Part shown: positions 1-8,500 of the stretch, in pieces
Numbering within the stretch: position 1 is the first letter of the stretch
Layout: each line of letters opens with the position of its first letter
NCBI GenBank assembly: GCA_018110985.1
Contig: JAGAWT010000024.1
Location: 1-64,000, forward strand
Reading direction: 5' to 3'
DNA: 64,000 bases
Origin: Oscillospiraceae bacterium
Lineage (GTDB): Bacteria; Bacillota; Clostridia; Oscillospirales; Ruminococcaceae
The notes under the pieces: generated by a model
What the model was told of the DNA's origin: nothing
The model's database searches: none
What the model saw: only the letters and a program-made list of their open reading frames with translations
Position numbers and translations under genes: made by a program

Positions 1-1170
1 AATAATGCCCTTTGCTCCGCAGCCACCTCAGCCAACACTTTCACCAACATCATGGGTCCTGTTTCAAATAACCTGGGTCACATCCTTTATGCCATTGTTG
101 CCGTGGCAGGCTCCGTACTTGCCATAAACGGTGCATCAGGCTTTGCGGGCGTGATAGGTATAGGAACGGTGGTAGCTTTCCTGACCTATGTGCGCAGCTT
201 CATAATGCCCCTTTCCCAGGTGGCTCAGCTTTTCAACACGGTCCTGTCGGCGCTTGCCGGTGCGGAAAGAGTGTTCGCCCTTATCGACGAGAAGCCTGAA
301 GAGGATGATGGCTATGTTACCCTTGTAAATGCAGTCATAGACGAACAGGGGAATGTTACCGAATCCGATGCTCGCACAGGTCAGTGGGCTTGGAAACATC
401 CCCATAAGGCAGAGGGCACTGTTACCTATACTCCCGTAAGAGGAGAGGTGACCTTCAATGATGTGACCTTCGGGTATGTTCCCGAAAAGACAGTCCTTCA
501 CGACATTTCCCTCTGGGCAAAGCCCGGACAGAAAATCGCCTTCGTTGGCTCTACGGGAGCGGGAAAGACCACTATCACAAACCTTATAAACCGCTTCTAT
601 GATGTTCCCGACGGTAAGATACGCTACGACGGAATAAACATAAACAAGATCAAAAAAGCCGACCTGAGGCGATCTCTTTCCATGGTGCTTCAGGACACAC
701 ACCTTTTCACGGGCACAGTCATGGACAATATCCGCTACGGAAAGCTGGATGCCACGGATGAAGAATGTATCGCCGCAGCAAAGCTGGCAAACGCCCACAG
801 CTTCATCAAGCACCTGCCGGAAGGCTATGATACCATGCTTTATTCCGACGGTGCCAACCTTTCACAGGGACAGAGACAGCTCCTTGCCATTGCAAGAGCA
901 GCGGTCGCCGATCCTCCTGTGCTCATACTTGATGAGGCTACATCCTCTATTGATACAAGAACGGAATCCCTTGTGGAAAAGGGAATGGACAGCCTTATGG
1001 AGGGCAGGACGGTGTTTGTCATAGCCCACAGGCTCTCCACTGTAAGGAACTCCAATGCTATCATGGTGCTTGAAAACGGCAATATCATCGAAAGAGGAGA
1101 CCATAACACCCTTATAGAGAAAAAAGGAAAGTACTACCAGCTATACACGGGTATGTTTGAACTTGATTAA
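1..1170 (+). CDS. ABC exporter, membrane/ATPase half-transporter (5' truncated by window edge)
   Basis: The open frame runs in from the left edge, so only the last 389 residues are visible. The first ~80 are the end of a transmembrane domain; the rest is an ABC ATPase with Walker A GSTGAGKTT (~residue 183 of the visible part), Q-loop LQDTHLF, signature LSQGQ (~286), Walker B VLILDEATSS (~307) and H-loop AHRLST. A transmembrane domain fused to the ATPase marks the exporter type (MsbA/LmrA/TmrAB-like). An insert of about 40 residues between the membrane part and the nucleotide-binding domain (~105-145) is seen in one half of heterodimeric Firmicutes exporters, so the partner may lie just upstream. 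Substrate cannot be told from sequence. Confidence 0.9.
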   Translation, partial: NNALCSAATSANTFTNIMGPVSNNLGHILYAIVAVAGSVLAINGASGFAGVIGIGTVVAFLTYVRSFIMPLSQVAQLFNTVLSALAGAERVFALIDEKPEEDDGYVTLVNAVIDEQGNVTESDARTGQWAWKHPHKAEGTVTYTPVRGEVTFNDVTFGYVPEKTVLHDISLWAKPGQKIAFVGSTGAGKTTITNLINRFYDVPDGKIRYDGININKIKKADLRRSLSMVLQDTHLFTGTVMDNIRYGKLDATDEECIAAAKLANAHSFIKHLPEGYDTMLYSDGANLSQGQRQLLAIARAAVADPPVLILDEATSSIDTRTESLVEKGMDSLMEGRTVFVIAHRLSTVRNSNAIMVLENGNIIERGDHNTLIEKKGKYYQLYTGMFELD

Positions 1171-1197
1171 AAAAACGAACACCCATATAGAATTCTT

Positions 1198-1227
1198 GCC
1201 CCAAAGCACTTCAAAGTGCTTTGGGGC
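1198..1227. terminator. Hairpin between convergent genes
   Basis: Near-perfect 13-bp inverted repeat (GCCCCAAAGCACTT and its complement, 4-nt loop) between the convergent ABC exporter and the deaminase-like gene. No clear T run follows on either strand, so this is only a probable bidirectional terminator. Confidence 0.5.
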
Positions 1228-1268
1228 ATCGTAGTTATTTATGTTGCAAAGATAAAACAAAACTTGGT

Positions 1269-1703
1269 TTATTCCTCCCAATGCTCAAGTTTATCGGCAG
1301 GGAATGCTTTTGTCCAATGGTACGGTTGCAGTTCTTCGAGTGTGACAAATCTTAACGAACAGTCTTCTGTGGTAACTGCCACTTGCACATTCTCTCCCCA
1401 GAATCTCAGACGCTCCTGACATATTCCGCAAGGAGATAAAACTTTATAGGGAGAATTCTCATCATCTCGAACCAGACACATACAATGCGTAACTTTTTCA
1501 TTATACTTGTGAGCTTCCAACATTGCCCCGGTTTCAATACAAAGAACAGCGGAAGCATTTGCTGTGTCTATACTGACACTTGTATAATAGTGCCCGTTTG
1601 CAGTATGTACTACGCCGGCACCACCCCAACCGACAGGATAGCGTTTTTCAATCAGATTGACAGCCAAACGATACATTTCACGCTCTATTTCTAAATCGCT
1701 CAT
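1269..1703 (-). CDS. Cytidine deaminase-like zinc enzyme
   Basis: 144 residues, the usual size of small cytidine/blasticidin-S deaminases. It has the two zinc/catalytic motifs of the cytidine deaminase fold: a CxE motif read as CIETGAML (Cys ligand plus catalytic Glu) and SPCGICQERL (PCxxC, two more ligands). The usual CAE is CIE here, so the substrate may not be cytidine. An in-frame TTG upstream (1718) is open, but GGAGG at 1710-1714 sits 6 nt before the ATG at 1703, so that start is preferred. The gene has its own strong promoter (1740-1768). Likely pyrimidine salvage or nucleoside-analogue deamination; function inferred from the fold motifs. Confidence 0.75.
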   Translation of the reverse strand: MSDLEIEREMYRLAVNLIEKRYPVGWGGAGVVHTANGHYYTSVSIDTANASAVLCIETGAMLEAHKYNEKVTHCMCLVRDDENSPYKVLSPCGICQERLRFWGENVQVAVTTEDCSLRFVTLEELQPYHWTKAFPADKLEHWEE

Positions 1704-1739
1704 ACTGTACCTCCACAAACCGTGATTTATGTTAGAAAA

Positions 1740-1768
1740 ATTATATCACAACATCAAAGTGCTGTCAA
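1740..1768 (-). promoter_or_regulatory. Promoter of deaminase-like gene
   Basis: TTGACA (1763-1768), 17-nt spacer, TATAAT (1740-1745), with TGTGA just before the -10. Confidence 0.8.
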
Positions 1769-1771
1769 TAG

Positions 1772-1818
1772 AAAAAAGCCATAGTACTTCTGACTTTACA
1801 TCAGAAATACTATGGCTT
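1772..1818 (-). terminator. Intrinsic terminator downstream of nrdD
   Basis: 18-bp stem (1776-1793 with 1801-1818, one G.U pair) and a 7-nt loop; on the minus strand it is followed by TTTTTTC. It ends the nrdD transcript about 100 nt after the nrdD stop. Confidence 0.85.
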
Positions 1819-1916
1819 AAACTTCTTTATGCGTACCGCTTTTTTCGGTGTCCATTTTTTCTTTTATATGTGGCGGGATCAGGCGGGGCAGGGGAGGGGA
1901 GCCGATACTCTACGTT

Positions 1917-4166
1917 TTAGTTGCAGCAGCCCCTGCGTATCCTTTCGTGTACATATCCGTGTTCTTCCTCACGCCTTCCGCAGCGGGGGCAAACATCGTT
2001 TATTATACCGGAGTAGCCGCAGTAGGGGTCTCTGTCTACGGGATGGTTTATGGAACCGTAGCCTATGCCGGATTCCTTCATGCAGCGGACTATCTTCTCG
2101 AAGGCATCAAGATTGCTCATGGGATCACCGTCAAGCTCCACATAGCTGATATGACCGCCGTTTGTGAGGGCATGGTAGGGAGCTTCTATCTTTATTTTGT
2201 CAAAGGCACTGATAGGATAGTATACGGGAACATGGAAGGAATTTGTATAGTAATTCTTGTCCGTAACGCCTTCAATGACACCGAACATCTTCCTGTCAAG
2301 GCGTACAAAGCGTCCGGAAAGACCCTCGGCGGGGGTAGCGATAATGGAGAAATTCAGACCCGTCCTGATCGACTCCTCATCCATTCTCTTGCGCATCCTG
2401 CCTATGATCTCAAGTCCCAGTTCCCTTGCTTCCTCATCTTCTCCGTGGTGTTTTCCTATAAGCGCCTTCAGACACTCTGCAAGGCCTATAAAGCCTATGG
2501 TAAGGGTACCGTGCTTGAACACTTCTCCCACCTGCTCATCGGGACCCAGCTTCTCTGAATCTATCCATATTCCCTGACCCATGAGGAACGGGAAATTACG
2601 CACGGTCTTCTGAGATTGTATGGAGAACCTGTGGAGCAGCTGTCTGCACACCAGATCCATTACATCCTCAAGAGAATCAAAGAATGCGCCCACATTGTGA
2701 TCCGCCTTTATGGCAAGTCTGGGAAGGTTCACAGATGTAAAGGAAAGGTTTCCTCTCCCGCAGACAACTTCCTTGGTAGGATCGAAATGATTTGCCATTA
2801 CACGGGTACGGCAGCCCATATATGCCACCTCAGTATTGTAATCGCCCTTCTTGTAATAGGGGAGATTAAAGGGAGCATCAATGAAGGAAAAGTTGGGGAA
2901 AAGCCTCTTTGCGGAAACTCTGCACGCCAGCTTGAACAGATCGTAGTTGGGGTCTTCGGGGTTGTAGTTTATACCTTCCTTTATCTTGAAGATATGTATG
3001 GGGAATATAGGCGTCTCACCGTTTCCAAGACCTGCTTCCTGTGCAAGGAGCACATTCTTTATGACCATACGTCCCTCGCTGGAGGTATCAAGACCGTAAT
3101 TTATGGATGAAAAGGGGACCTGCGCACCTGCACGGCTGTTCATGGTATTCAGGTTATGAATAAGAGCTTCCATCGCCTGATAGGTGGCACGCTCCACCTC
3201 CTTGACGGTGTTCTTCGCAGTGTATTCCTGTATCCTGTCGGCAGTCTTTTCATCTACGTGCTCCAGCAGGAGAGCCCTTTCAGCCTCCCTGTAGCCGTTG
3301 TTATTGTCAAGGACCGGATAAACGCCCTTTTCATCAAGGATCTTCTTTGCGATACTGTCGGCTATTTCCTGACCGTTGTCAAGGAGACCCATCATTTCCA
3401 GACAGCGGGCACAATTATATACATAGCGGCGCTTATAGGTCTTTTTCACGCCGTCCACCATAGCATAATCGAAATTGGGTATGCTCTGACCGCCGTGCTG
3501 ATCGTTCTGGTTGGATTGTATGGCTATGCAGGCAAGAGCGGCATAACTGGAGATGTCATTGGGTTCCCTGAGATAGCCGTGACCCGTAGAAAAGCCGCCC
3601 TTGAACAGCTTTATAAGGTCTATCTGGCAGCAGGTGGAGGTAAGGGTATAATAATCCAGATCGTGGATGTGGATATCACCCTCACGGTGAGCCTTTGCCA
3701 CATCCTTTTCAAGTATATACATCTCATAGAACTGCTTTGCGCCCTCGGAGCCGTATTTGAGCATGGTGCCCATGGCAGTGTCTCCGTTGATATTGGCGTT
3801 TTCACGCTTTATATCGCTTTGTTTTGCGGGCTTGAAGGTAAGATCCTCATAGATCTTCATGAGCTTTGTGTTCATCTCACGCATTCTTGTGCGTTCCGAA
3901 CGGTAAAGTATATACGCCTTTGCTGTGCGGGCGTGGCCTTCCTCCACAAGCAGCTTTTCCACTGCATCCTGGATCTCTTCGACCGTAGGCGTGCTGTGCG
4001 CACCGTAGATCTTTTCACAGTAATCGCAGACCTTGACAGCAAGCTCCATTGCCGTATCATAATTGCTTCCGCCAACAGCCTCCGCAGCCTTATATATGGC
4101 ACGGGCTATTTTCTCAACATTAAAAGTATCCTTGCGTCCGTCCCTTTTGATTATATGGGTTATCAT
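1917..4166 (-). CDS. nrdD: Anaerobic (class III) ribonucleoside-triphosphate reductase, C-terminally truncated
   Basis: 749 residues from the ATG at 4166, chosen because GGAGG (4174-4178) lies 7 nt upstream; an open frame continues to 4202 without an SD. An N-terminal ATP-cone (~1-95, HIIKRDGRKDTFNVEKI) is followed by the NrdD barrel, including SRAGAQVPFSSINYG and MGCRTRV, probably the thiyl-radical finger loop. The C-terminal zinc segment is partly present (DPYCGYSG...VCPRCGR). The protein then ends ERIRRGCCN, where clostridial homologues, as I recall them, continue into the glycyl-radical segment (ERIRRITGYLVGT and about 25 more residues). No frame downstream restores it. Without the radical glycine the enzyme should be inactive unless complemented in trans. 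No nrdG activase follows. Expression control looks intact (promoter plus two NrdR boxes). Confidence 0.9.
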   Translation of the reverse strand: MITHIIKRDGRKDTFNVEKIARAIYKAAEAVGGSNYDTAMELAVKVCDYCEKIYGAHSTPTVEEIQDAVEKLLVEEGHARTAKAYILYRSERTRMREMNTKLMKIYEDLTFKPAKQSDIKRENANINGDTAMGTMLKYGSEGAKQFYEMYILEKDVAKAHREGDIHIHDLDYYTLTSTCCQIDLIKLFKGGFSTGHGYLREPNDISSYAALACIAIQSNQNDQHGGQSIPNFDYAMVDGVKKTYKRRYVYNCARCLEMMGLLDNGQEIADSIAKKILDEKGVYPVLDNNNGYREAERALLLEHVDEKTADRIQEYTAKNTVKEVERATYQAMEALIHNLNTMNSRAGAQVPFSSINYGLDTSSEGRMVIKNVLLAQEAGLGNGETPIFPIHIFKIKEGINYNPEDPNYDLFKLACRVSAKRLFPNFSFIDAPFNLPYYKKGDYNTEVAYMGCRTRVMANHFDPTKEVVCGRGNLSFTSVNLPRLAIKADHNVGAFFDSLEDVMDLVCRQLLHRFSIQSQKTVRNFPFLMGQGIWIDSEKLGPDEQVGEVFKHGTLTIGFIGLAECLKALIGKHHGEDEEARELGLEIIGRMRKRMDEESIRTGLNFSIIATPAEGLSGRFVRLDRKMFGVIEGVTDKNYYTNSFHVPVYYPISAFDKIKIEAPYHALTNGGHISYVELDGDPMSNLDAFEKIVRCMKESGIGYGSINHPVDRDPYCGYSGIINDVCPRCGRREEEHGYVHERIRRGCCN

Positions 4167-4180
4167 GAAAAGACCTCCAA

Positions 4181-4196
4181 CCACAACATATAGTAT
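4181..4196 (-). promoter_or_regulatory. NrdR box 1
   Basis: CCACAACATATAGTAT fits the CwAnATATwGT core of the NrdR box. It lies in the 5' leader close to the nrdD ribosome binding site. Its centre is 32 bp (three helical turns) from box 2, the tandem spacing expected for NrdR. Confidence 0.8.
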
Positions 4197-4212
4197 TCGC
4201 AAAAGAGCTCAA

Positions 4213-4228
4213 CCACAATATATTGTGG
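4213..4228 (-). promoter_or_regulatory. NrdR box 2
   Basis: CCACAATATATTGTGG is a perfect 16-bp palindrome matching the NrdR consensus acaCwAtATaTwGtgt. It is downstream of the -10 (about +11 to +26), so repression would act on initial transcription or elongation. Confidence 0.88.
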
Positions 4229-4244
4229 TTGAGGTATAGATAAT

Positions 4245-4273
4245 AGTATATAACATTAAAAATGATTTGTCAA
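4245..4273 (-). promoter_or_regulatory. nrdD promoter
   Basis: TTGACA (4268-4273), 17-nt spacer, TATACT (4245-4250). Confidence 0.85.
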
Positions 4274-4284
4274 TAGGAATTTTG

Positions 4285-4328
4285 ACACTCTAATTTCGCA
4301 TAACTTGTATTATGCGAAATTAGAGTGT
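4285..4328. repeat. Perfect 19-bp inverted repeat upstream of nrdD promoter
   Basis: ACACTCTAATTTCGCATAA and its exact complement around a 6-nt loop. It ends 12 bp from the nrdD -35. There is no T run on either strand and no gene ends nearby, so a terminator role is weak; an operator or cruciform is possible. Confidence 0.7.
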
Positions 4329-4492
4329 TTCTGTCCAAGGGCTGTTCTGAGTCTATCCTCTCCTATCAGCTTTGCAAAAACCATTATACTCCATGAGCGG
4401 ACTTTGCTTCAATAGGCATGGTCTATCTGTAACCAAATTGTAATTGATATGTAATCAAAACAAAATGAACTTACGACCCTTTATTGATAAAA

Positions 4493-4498
4493 TATAAT
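4493..4498 (+). promoter_or_regulatory. Possible -10 of the uppP transcript
   Basis: TATAAT within an AT-rich stretch 45 nt before the leader ORF. The -35 is poor (CTTACG at 17 nt), so the assignment is weak. The rest of 4329-4540 shows no gene. Confidence 0.4.
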
Positions 4499-4542
4499 AG
4501 TATTTTTATGTGTATTTGAAAATCTACCACCGAAGGGAGAAA

Positions 4543-4602
4543 ATGTTTAGGATAAAGGGCTCGGCAAAGCCTTTTATCAAAACATCACAGTTTTTATCAT
4601 GA
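4543..4602 (+). CDS. 19-residue leader peptide translationally coupled to uppP
   Basis: Tiny ORF (MFRIKGSAKPFIKTSQFLS) with a good SD, GAAGGGAG, 4-5 nt before its ATG. Its stop overlaps the uppP start as ATGA. uppP itself has no SD in the 20 nt before its ATG, so ribosomes probably reach it by finishing this ORF. A hairpin inside the ORF (4551-4561 with 4568-4578, 11 bp with one G.U) could modulate that passage. Start, SD and overlap are directly visible; a regulatory role is inference. Confidence 0.6.
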   Translation: MFRIKGSAKPFIKTSQFLS

Positions 4603-5504
4603 CTATTACTGATGCAGTTATACAAGGTATAATACAAGGTCTGACCGAATTTCTTCCGGTGTCAAGCTCCGGTCATCTGTCCGTTTATCAGCACCTTACG
4701 GGCATTTCGGGCGAAAACTCCGCTCTGATAACGGTCTCGCTCCACCTTGGCACCCTTTTTGCGGTGATCGTGGCTTTTCGCCAAAAAGTCCTGAATCTTC
4801 TGAAAGCCTTTTTTTCCATGGCAGCAGACATCTTCACAGGCAAATTCAAATGGAAGGAAATGAGCGGCGACAGGCGCATCCTTCTTATGATAGTCATCTC
4901 TATATTTCCCCTGCTGCTCTTCTACCCTTTCAGGCACATCTTTACAGGCATATCAGAGGATAATGACATCATAGCCGAGGGAATATGCTTTATCTACACT
5001 TCCGTACTGCTTTTTGTGGGCTGTGTCATTTCCAAAAAGAACATAAAGACCGGCGGAACACTGAAATCCGCCCAGGATCTTGAACCCTTTGATGCCCTGG
5101 TCATAGGCATATTCCAGGGAGTTGCCCTGCTGCCTGGCGTATCACGCTCAGGCTCCACCATAGCGGGCGCACAGATAACCGGGATGAAGCGTGAGGATTC
5201 CATAGAATACAGCTTTATACTGGGGATACCCGTAATCATGGCAGGAGCACTTTCGGAATATCTTGATGCCGCAAAAAGCGGTGCTCAGCAGCTCACAGAG
5301 CCTGTTCCCATCCTTGTGGGCATGGCGGTGGCGGCTGTAGTCGGATACCTTGCCATCATCCTTGTAAAATGGCTCACAAAGACCGACAGGTTCATAGTCT
5401 TCTCGGTGTACACCCTGATACTTGGTCTTGCGGTGACAGGGCTCGGTATTTACGAGCATATATCCGGCAACTTTATTTATTTTATGATAAGTCAGAATAT
5501 GTGA
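4599..5504 (+). CDS. uppP: Undecaprenyl-diphosphatase (UppP/BacA)
   Basis: 301 residues, a polytopic membrane enzyme that removes a phosphate from C55-PP to regenerate the carrier lipid for peptidoglycan synthesis and that confers bacitracin tolerance. The N-terminus carries the family hallmark (GIIQGLTEFLPVSSSGHLS, with the conserved Glu and Ser residues) and the middle has PGVSRSGSTI, the second active-site motif. The ATG is fixed by these motifs although it lacks its own SD; it overlaps the stop of the leader ORF at 4543. An intrinsic terminator follows, so the gene is essentially monocistronic with its leader. Confidence 0.95.
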   Translation: MTITDAVIQGIIQGLTEFLPVSSSGHLSVYQHLTGISGENSALITVSLHLGTLFAVIVAFRQKVLNLLKAFFSMAADIFTGKFKWKEMSGDRRILLMIVISIFPLLLFYPFRHIFTGISEDNDIIAEGICFIYTSVLLFVGCVISKKNIKTGGTLKSAQDLEPFDALVIGIFQGVALLPGVSRSGSTIAGAQITGMKREDSIEYSFILGIPVIMAGALSEYLDAAKSGAQQLTEPVPILVGMAVAAVVGYLAIILVKWLTKTDRFIVFSVYTLILGLAVTGLGIYEHISGNFIYFMISQNM

Positions 5505-5510
5505 TTTTCG

Positions 5511-5546
5511 GTTCAAAGGCATTTAACTGCCTTTGAACGCATTTTT
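5511..5546 (+). terminator. Terminator after uppP
   Basis: 11-bp perfect stem (5511-5521 with 5528-5538) followed by GCATTTTT. Confidence 0.8.
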
Positions 5547-5572
5547 ACAGGTCGATAACAAAAAGAGGGCTT

Positions 5573-8500
5573 ATGGCACAGACTAAAAAAAACGGCAGCA
5601 AGAGGAGCAGCACATCCTCCTCCCGCTCCAAAAAAAGCAGCAGCAAAGGAAACAGCGGCGACAGGAAGGTATTCTGGTCAGCGCTGCTGCTCATAACAGG
5701 CATTTTGATATTGGCTTTTACGCTCATCACAGGTGAAAGTGTATGGTATTTCATACATAATACCCTGCTCGGCGCCTTCGGTGTGGCAGTGGTACTGGTC
5801 CCCATAGTGCTTATTTACGCCTCTGTGATGATCGGTCTTGATAAGGAAAAGGACAAGGTCATAGGAAAGGTGCTGCAGGGTGCGGTACTGGTCATACTGG
5901 TATGTGCGGCTGCACAGATATTCTCCGACTATACCATAGACCGCAGCCTTGCTCTGAGCAAAATTGCCGATGACCTTATGGAAAACGGCAAGCAGTTCAA
6001 GGGCGGCGGCATCTTCTCCGTGGCAGTAGGCATTCCCCTGCTCATGGCATTCGGAAAGATAGGCGCAGGCATCATTATAGTGCTGGCAGTGCTGTTCTTT
6101 GTGCTGCTTCTGGCAAACAAGACCGTCATAGATGTTTTCAGGCTGATAGGAAATGCCTTTGCAAAAATGAGGGATGCAAGACCGGAATATGTGGAAACAG
6201 AGGTATATATCCCTGAAAACAAGACAGGGCACAGAGAAAAGGCCGTACAGCAGAGCGTTGATATCCCTCTGCCCTCTCATGCGGTTTCTCAGCCTCTCCC
6301 GGCAAAGGAGAAAAACAGGAGAAAAAAGGCAGGACCCGTGAGCATACCCGTTCCTGCTGTACAGATTTCATCAGAGCCGGCAGTGCCCAATTCCGATGTA
6401 CCAGGCTCTATCGCCAAAAAAGCACAGGATTCATTTGACATAGATATACCCATACACGGTGAGATGCTCTCCGCCGATGTGCCAGACAATTTTGCAAAGG
6501 AAAAAACTCCCCAAGAGGAGATACAATACGAGGTAGAAAGCTACAGAAAGGCTCTGAGAGAACAGCAGGCAAGGAAAAAGAAGAAAATATCTATCGCAGA
6601 TCTCCCTTTCTCCCTTGACCCCATAGGCTCGGACAAAGATCCGAAGGAAGCGTTCACTCCCCAGTCCGAGGAGCTTTTCAGCTTCCTTGACAAGGACATC
6701 ACCTCCGTTCCATCACCTGCCGTGAAAGAGACTGTACTCTCCGATGAAAATGACGGCAGTGACGGTAAAAAGACCGCAGCCCTCTCCCCTGCCACGGATG
6801 CTGAAACGGCCAGTGATGCGGCAATGGAGGATGAAAATCCCGACAGCATCGCAGGATCCTCCCAACCGGCTGCATCTTCCGATGAAAATGATGACGGCAG
6901 GGAAAGGATGTCTCTTTCCAAGATAATCGAAAAAGCCGCCATGAGTGCGGGGGCAGTGTCCAAGGCACCCTTAGCAGCAGAGCTGTCTCCCGTTCGGGAG
7001 ATCAGAGAAGCACCAAAGAGCTATCCACCGGCTTCTGCTGAAAAGAAGATAATCAAGACCTCCAGCCTTGCATCCAACAAAATAGGTGACGATGAGGATC
7101 TTGACCTTCCCGAGACCACAGCACAGGACATACAGGAAGAGATTGCAGAAAACTCCAGAGAGGTCATAGAATATATCATCCCTCCCATAGAGCTTCTGAA
7201 AAAGTCCGCAAACGACATGAATGTTACGGAGGCATCCGCAGAAATGAGAGAAAATGCGGATATACTCCTGAAAACGCTTGAAAGCTTCGGCATAGCTGCC
7301 GAGATCGTCAATATCAACAGAGGTCCCTCCGTTACAAGGTACGAGCTTCTTCCAAAGGCGGGCATAAAGCTCTCTAAGATACGCTCACTTGCGGATGATA
7401 TAGCCCTCAGACTGGCAGCCATGGGCGGCATAAGGATAGAGGCTCCCATACCCGGAAAGGCTGCTGTGGGCATTGAAGTGCCAAACCGTGTCAAGGATGT
7501 CGTAACGCTGAGGGATGTACTTGATACCAAGGAATTTGCCAACAACAAATCAAAGCTCACCTTTGCGGTGGGAAAGAACATCGACGGAGATATCATACTC
7601 GGAGACATAGCATCCCTGCCCCATATCATTATCGCAGGCACAACGGGCTCCGGTAAATCCGTCTGCACCAACGGTATAATCATGAGCATACTTTACAATG
7701 CCACCCCCGAAGAGGTGCGCCTTGTGCTCATAGACCCCAAAATGGTGGAATTCAAGATCTACAACGGCATACCTCACCTCCTTCTGCCGGTGGTGACCGA
7801 CCCCAGAAAGGCTGCGGGCGCCCTTTCATGGGCTGTTCAGGAAATGCTCAAAAGGTATAAGCTGTTTTCGGACAACAGTGTGCGTGATCTTAATGACTAC
7901 AACGAGCTTGCACGCACAAGGGACGATCTTGATACCATCCCCCGCATAGTTATAGTCATAGATGAGCTTGCCGACCTTATGATGGCTGCCAAGTCCGAAG
8001 TTGAGGACAGTATCTGCCGCCTTGCACAGATGGCAAGAGCTGCCGGTATGCACCTTATCATCGCTACCCAGCGCCCCACCGTGGATGTCGTCACAGGCCT
8101 TATAAAGTCGAACATACCCTCACGAATAGCGCTGAGGGTTGCATCGGGCGTGGATTCGAGGACCATCCTGGATGAAGTCGGAGCAGAAAAACTGCTCGGA
8201 AACGGCGACCTTCTCTACTTCCCCACAGGCTTTCCGAAGCCTCTTCGTGTGCAGAACAGCTATACATCCTCCAAGGAAGTGGCGGCAGTGGTGGATTTCA
8301 TCAAGAACGGTGCAGGAAATGTAGTTTATGATGAGGATATCATCAAGGCGGTGGAAGAAAGCATCCCTGCTGTAAAGGGCGAGAAGACATCCACTCCTGC
8401 GGATAACAAGACCTATGAGGGCTCGGACGAGGAAAAGCTGGATCTTGCCATAGAATGTTGTGTGGACTCAGCATCTGTAGGTGTGAGCGTCACCTATTTA

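Noticed and set aside
3156-4193. 345-codon plus-strand frame opposite nrdD
   Set aside because: Antisense to clear NrdD coding sequence; no SD or recognisable motif.
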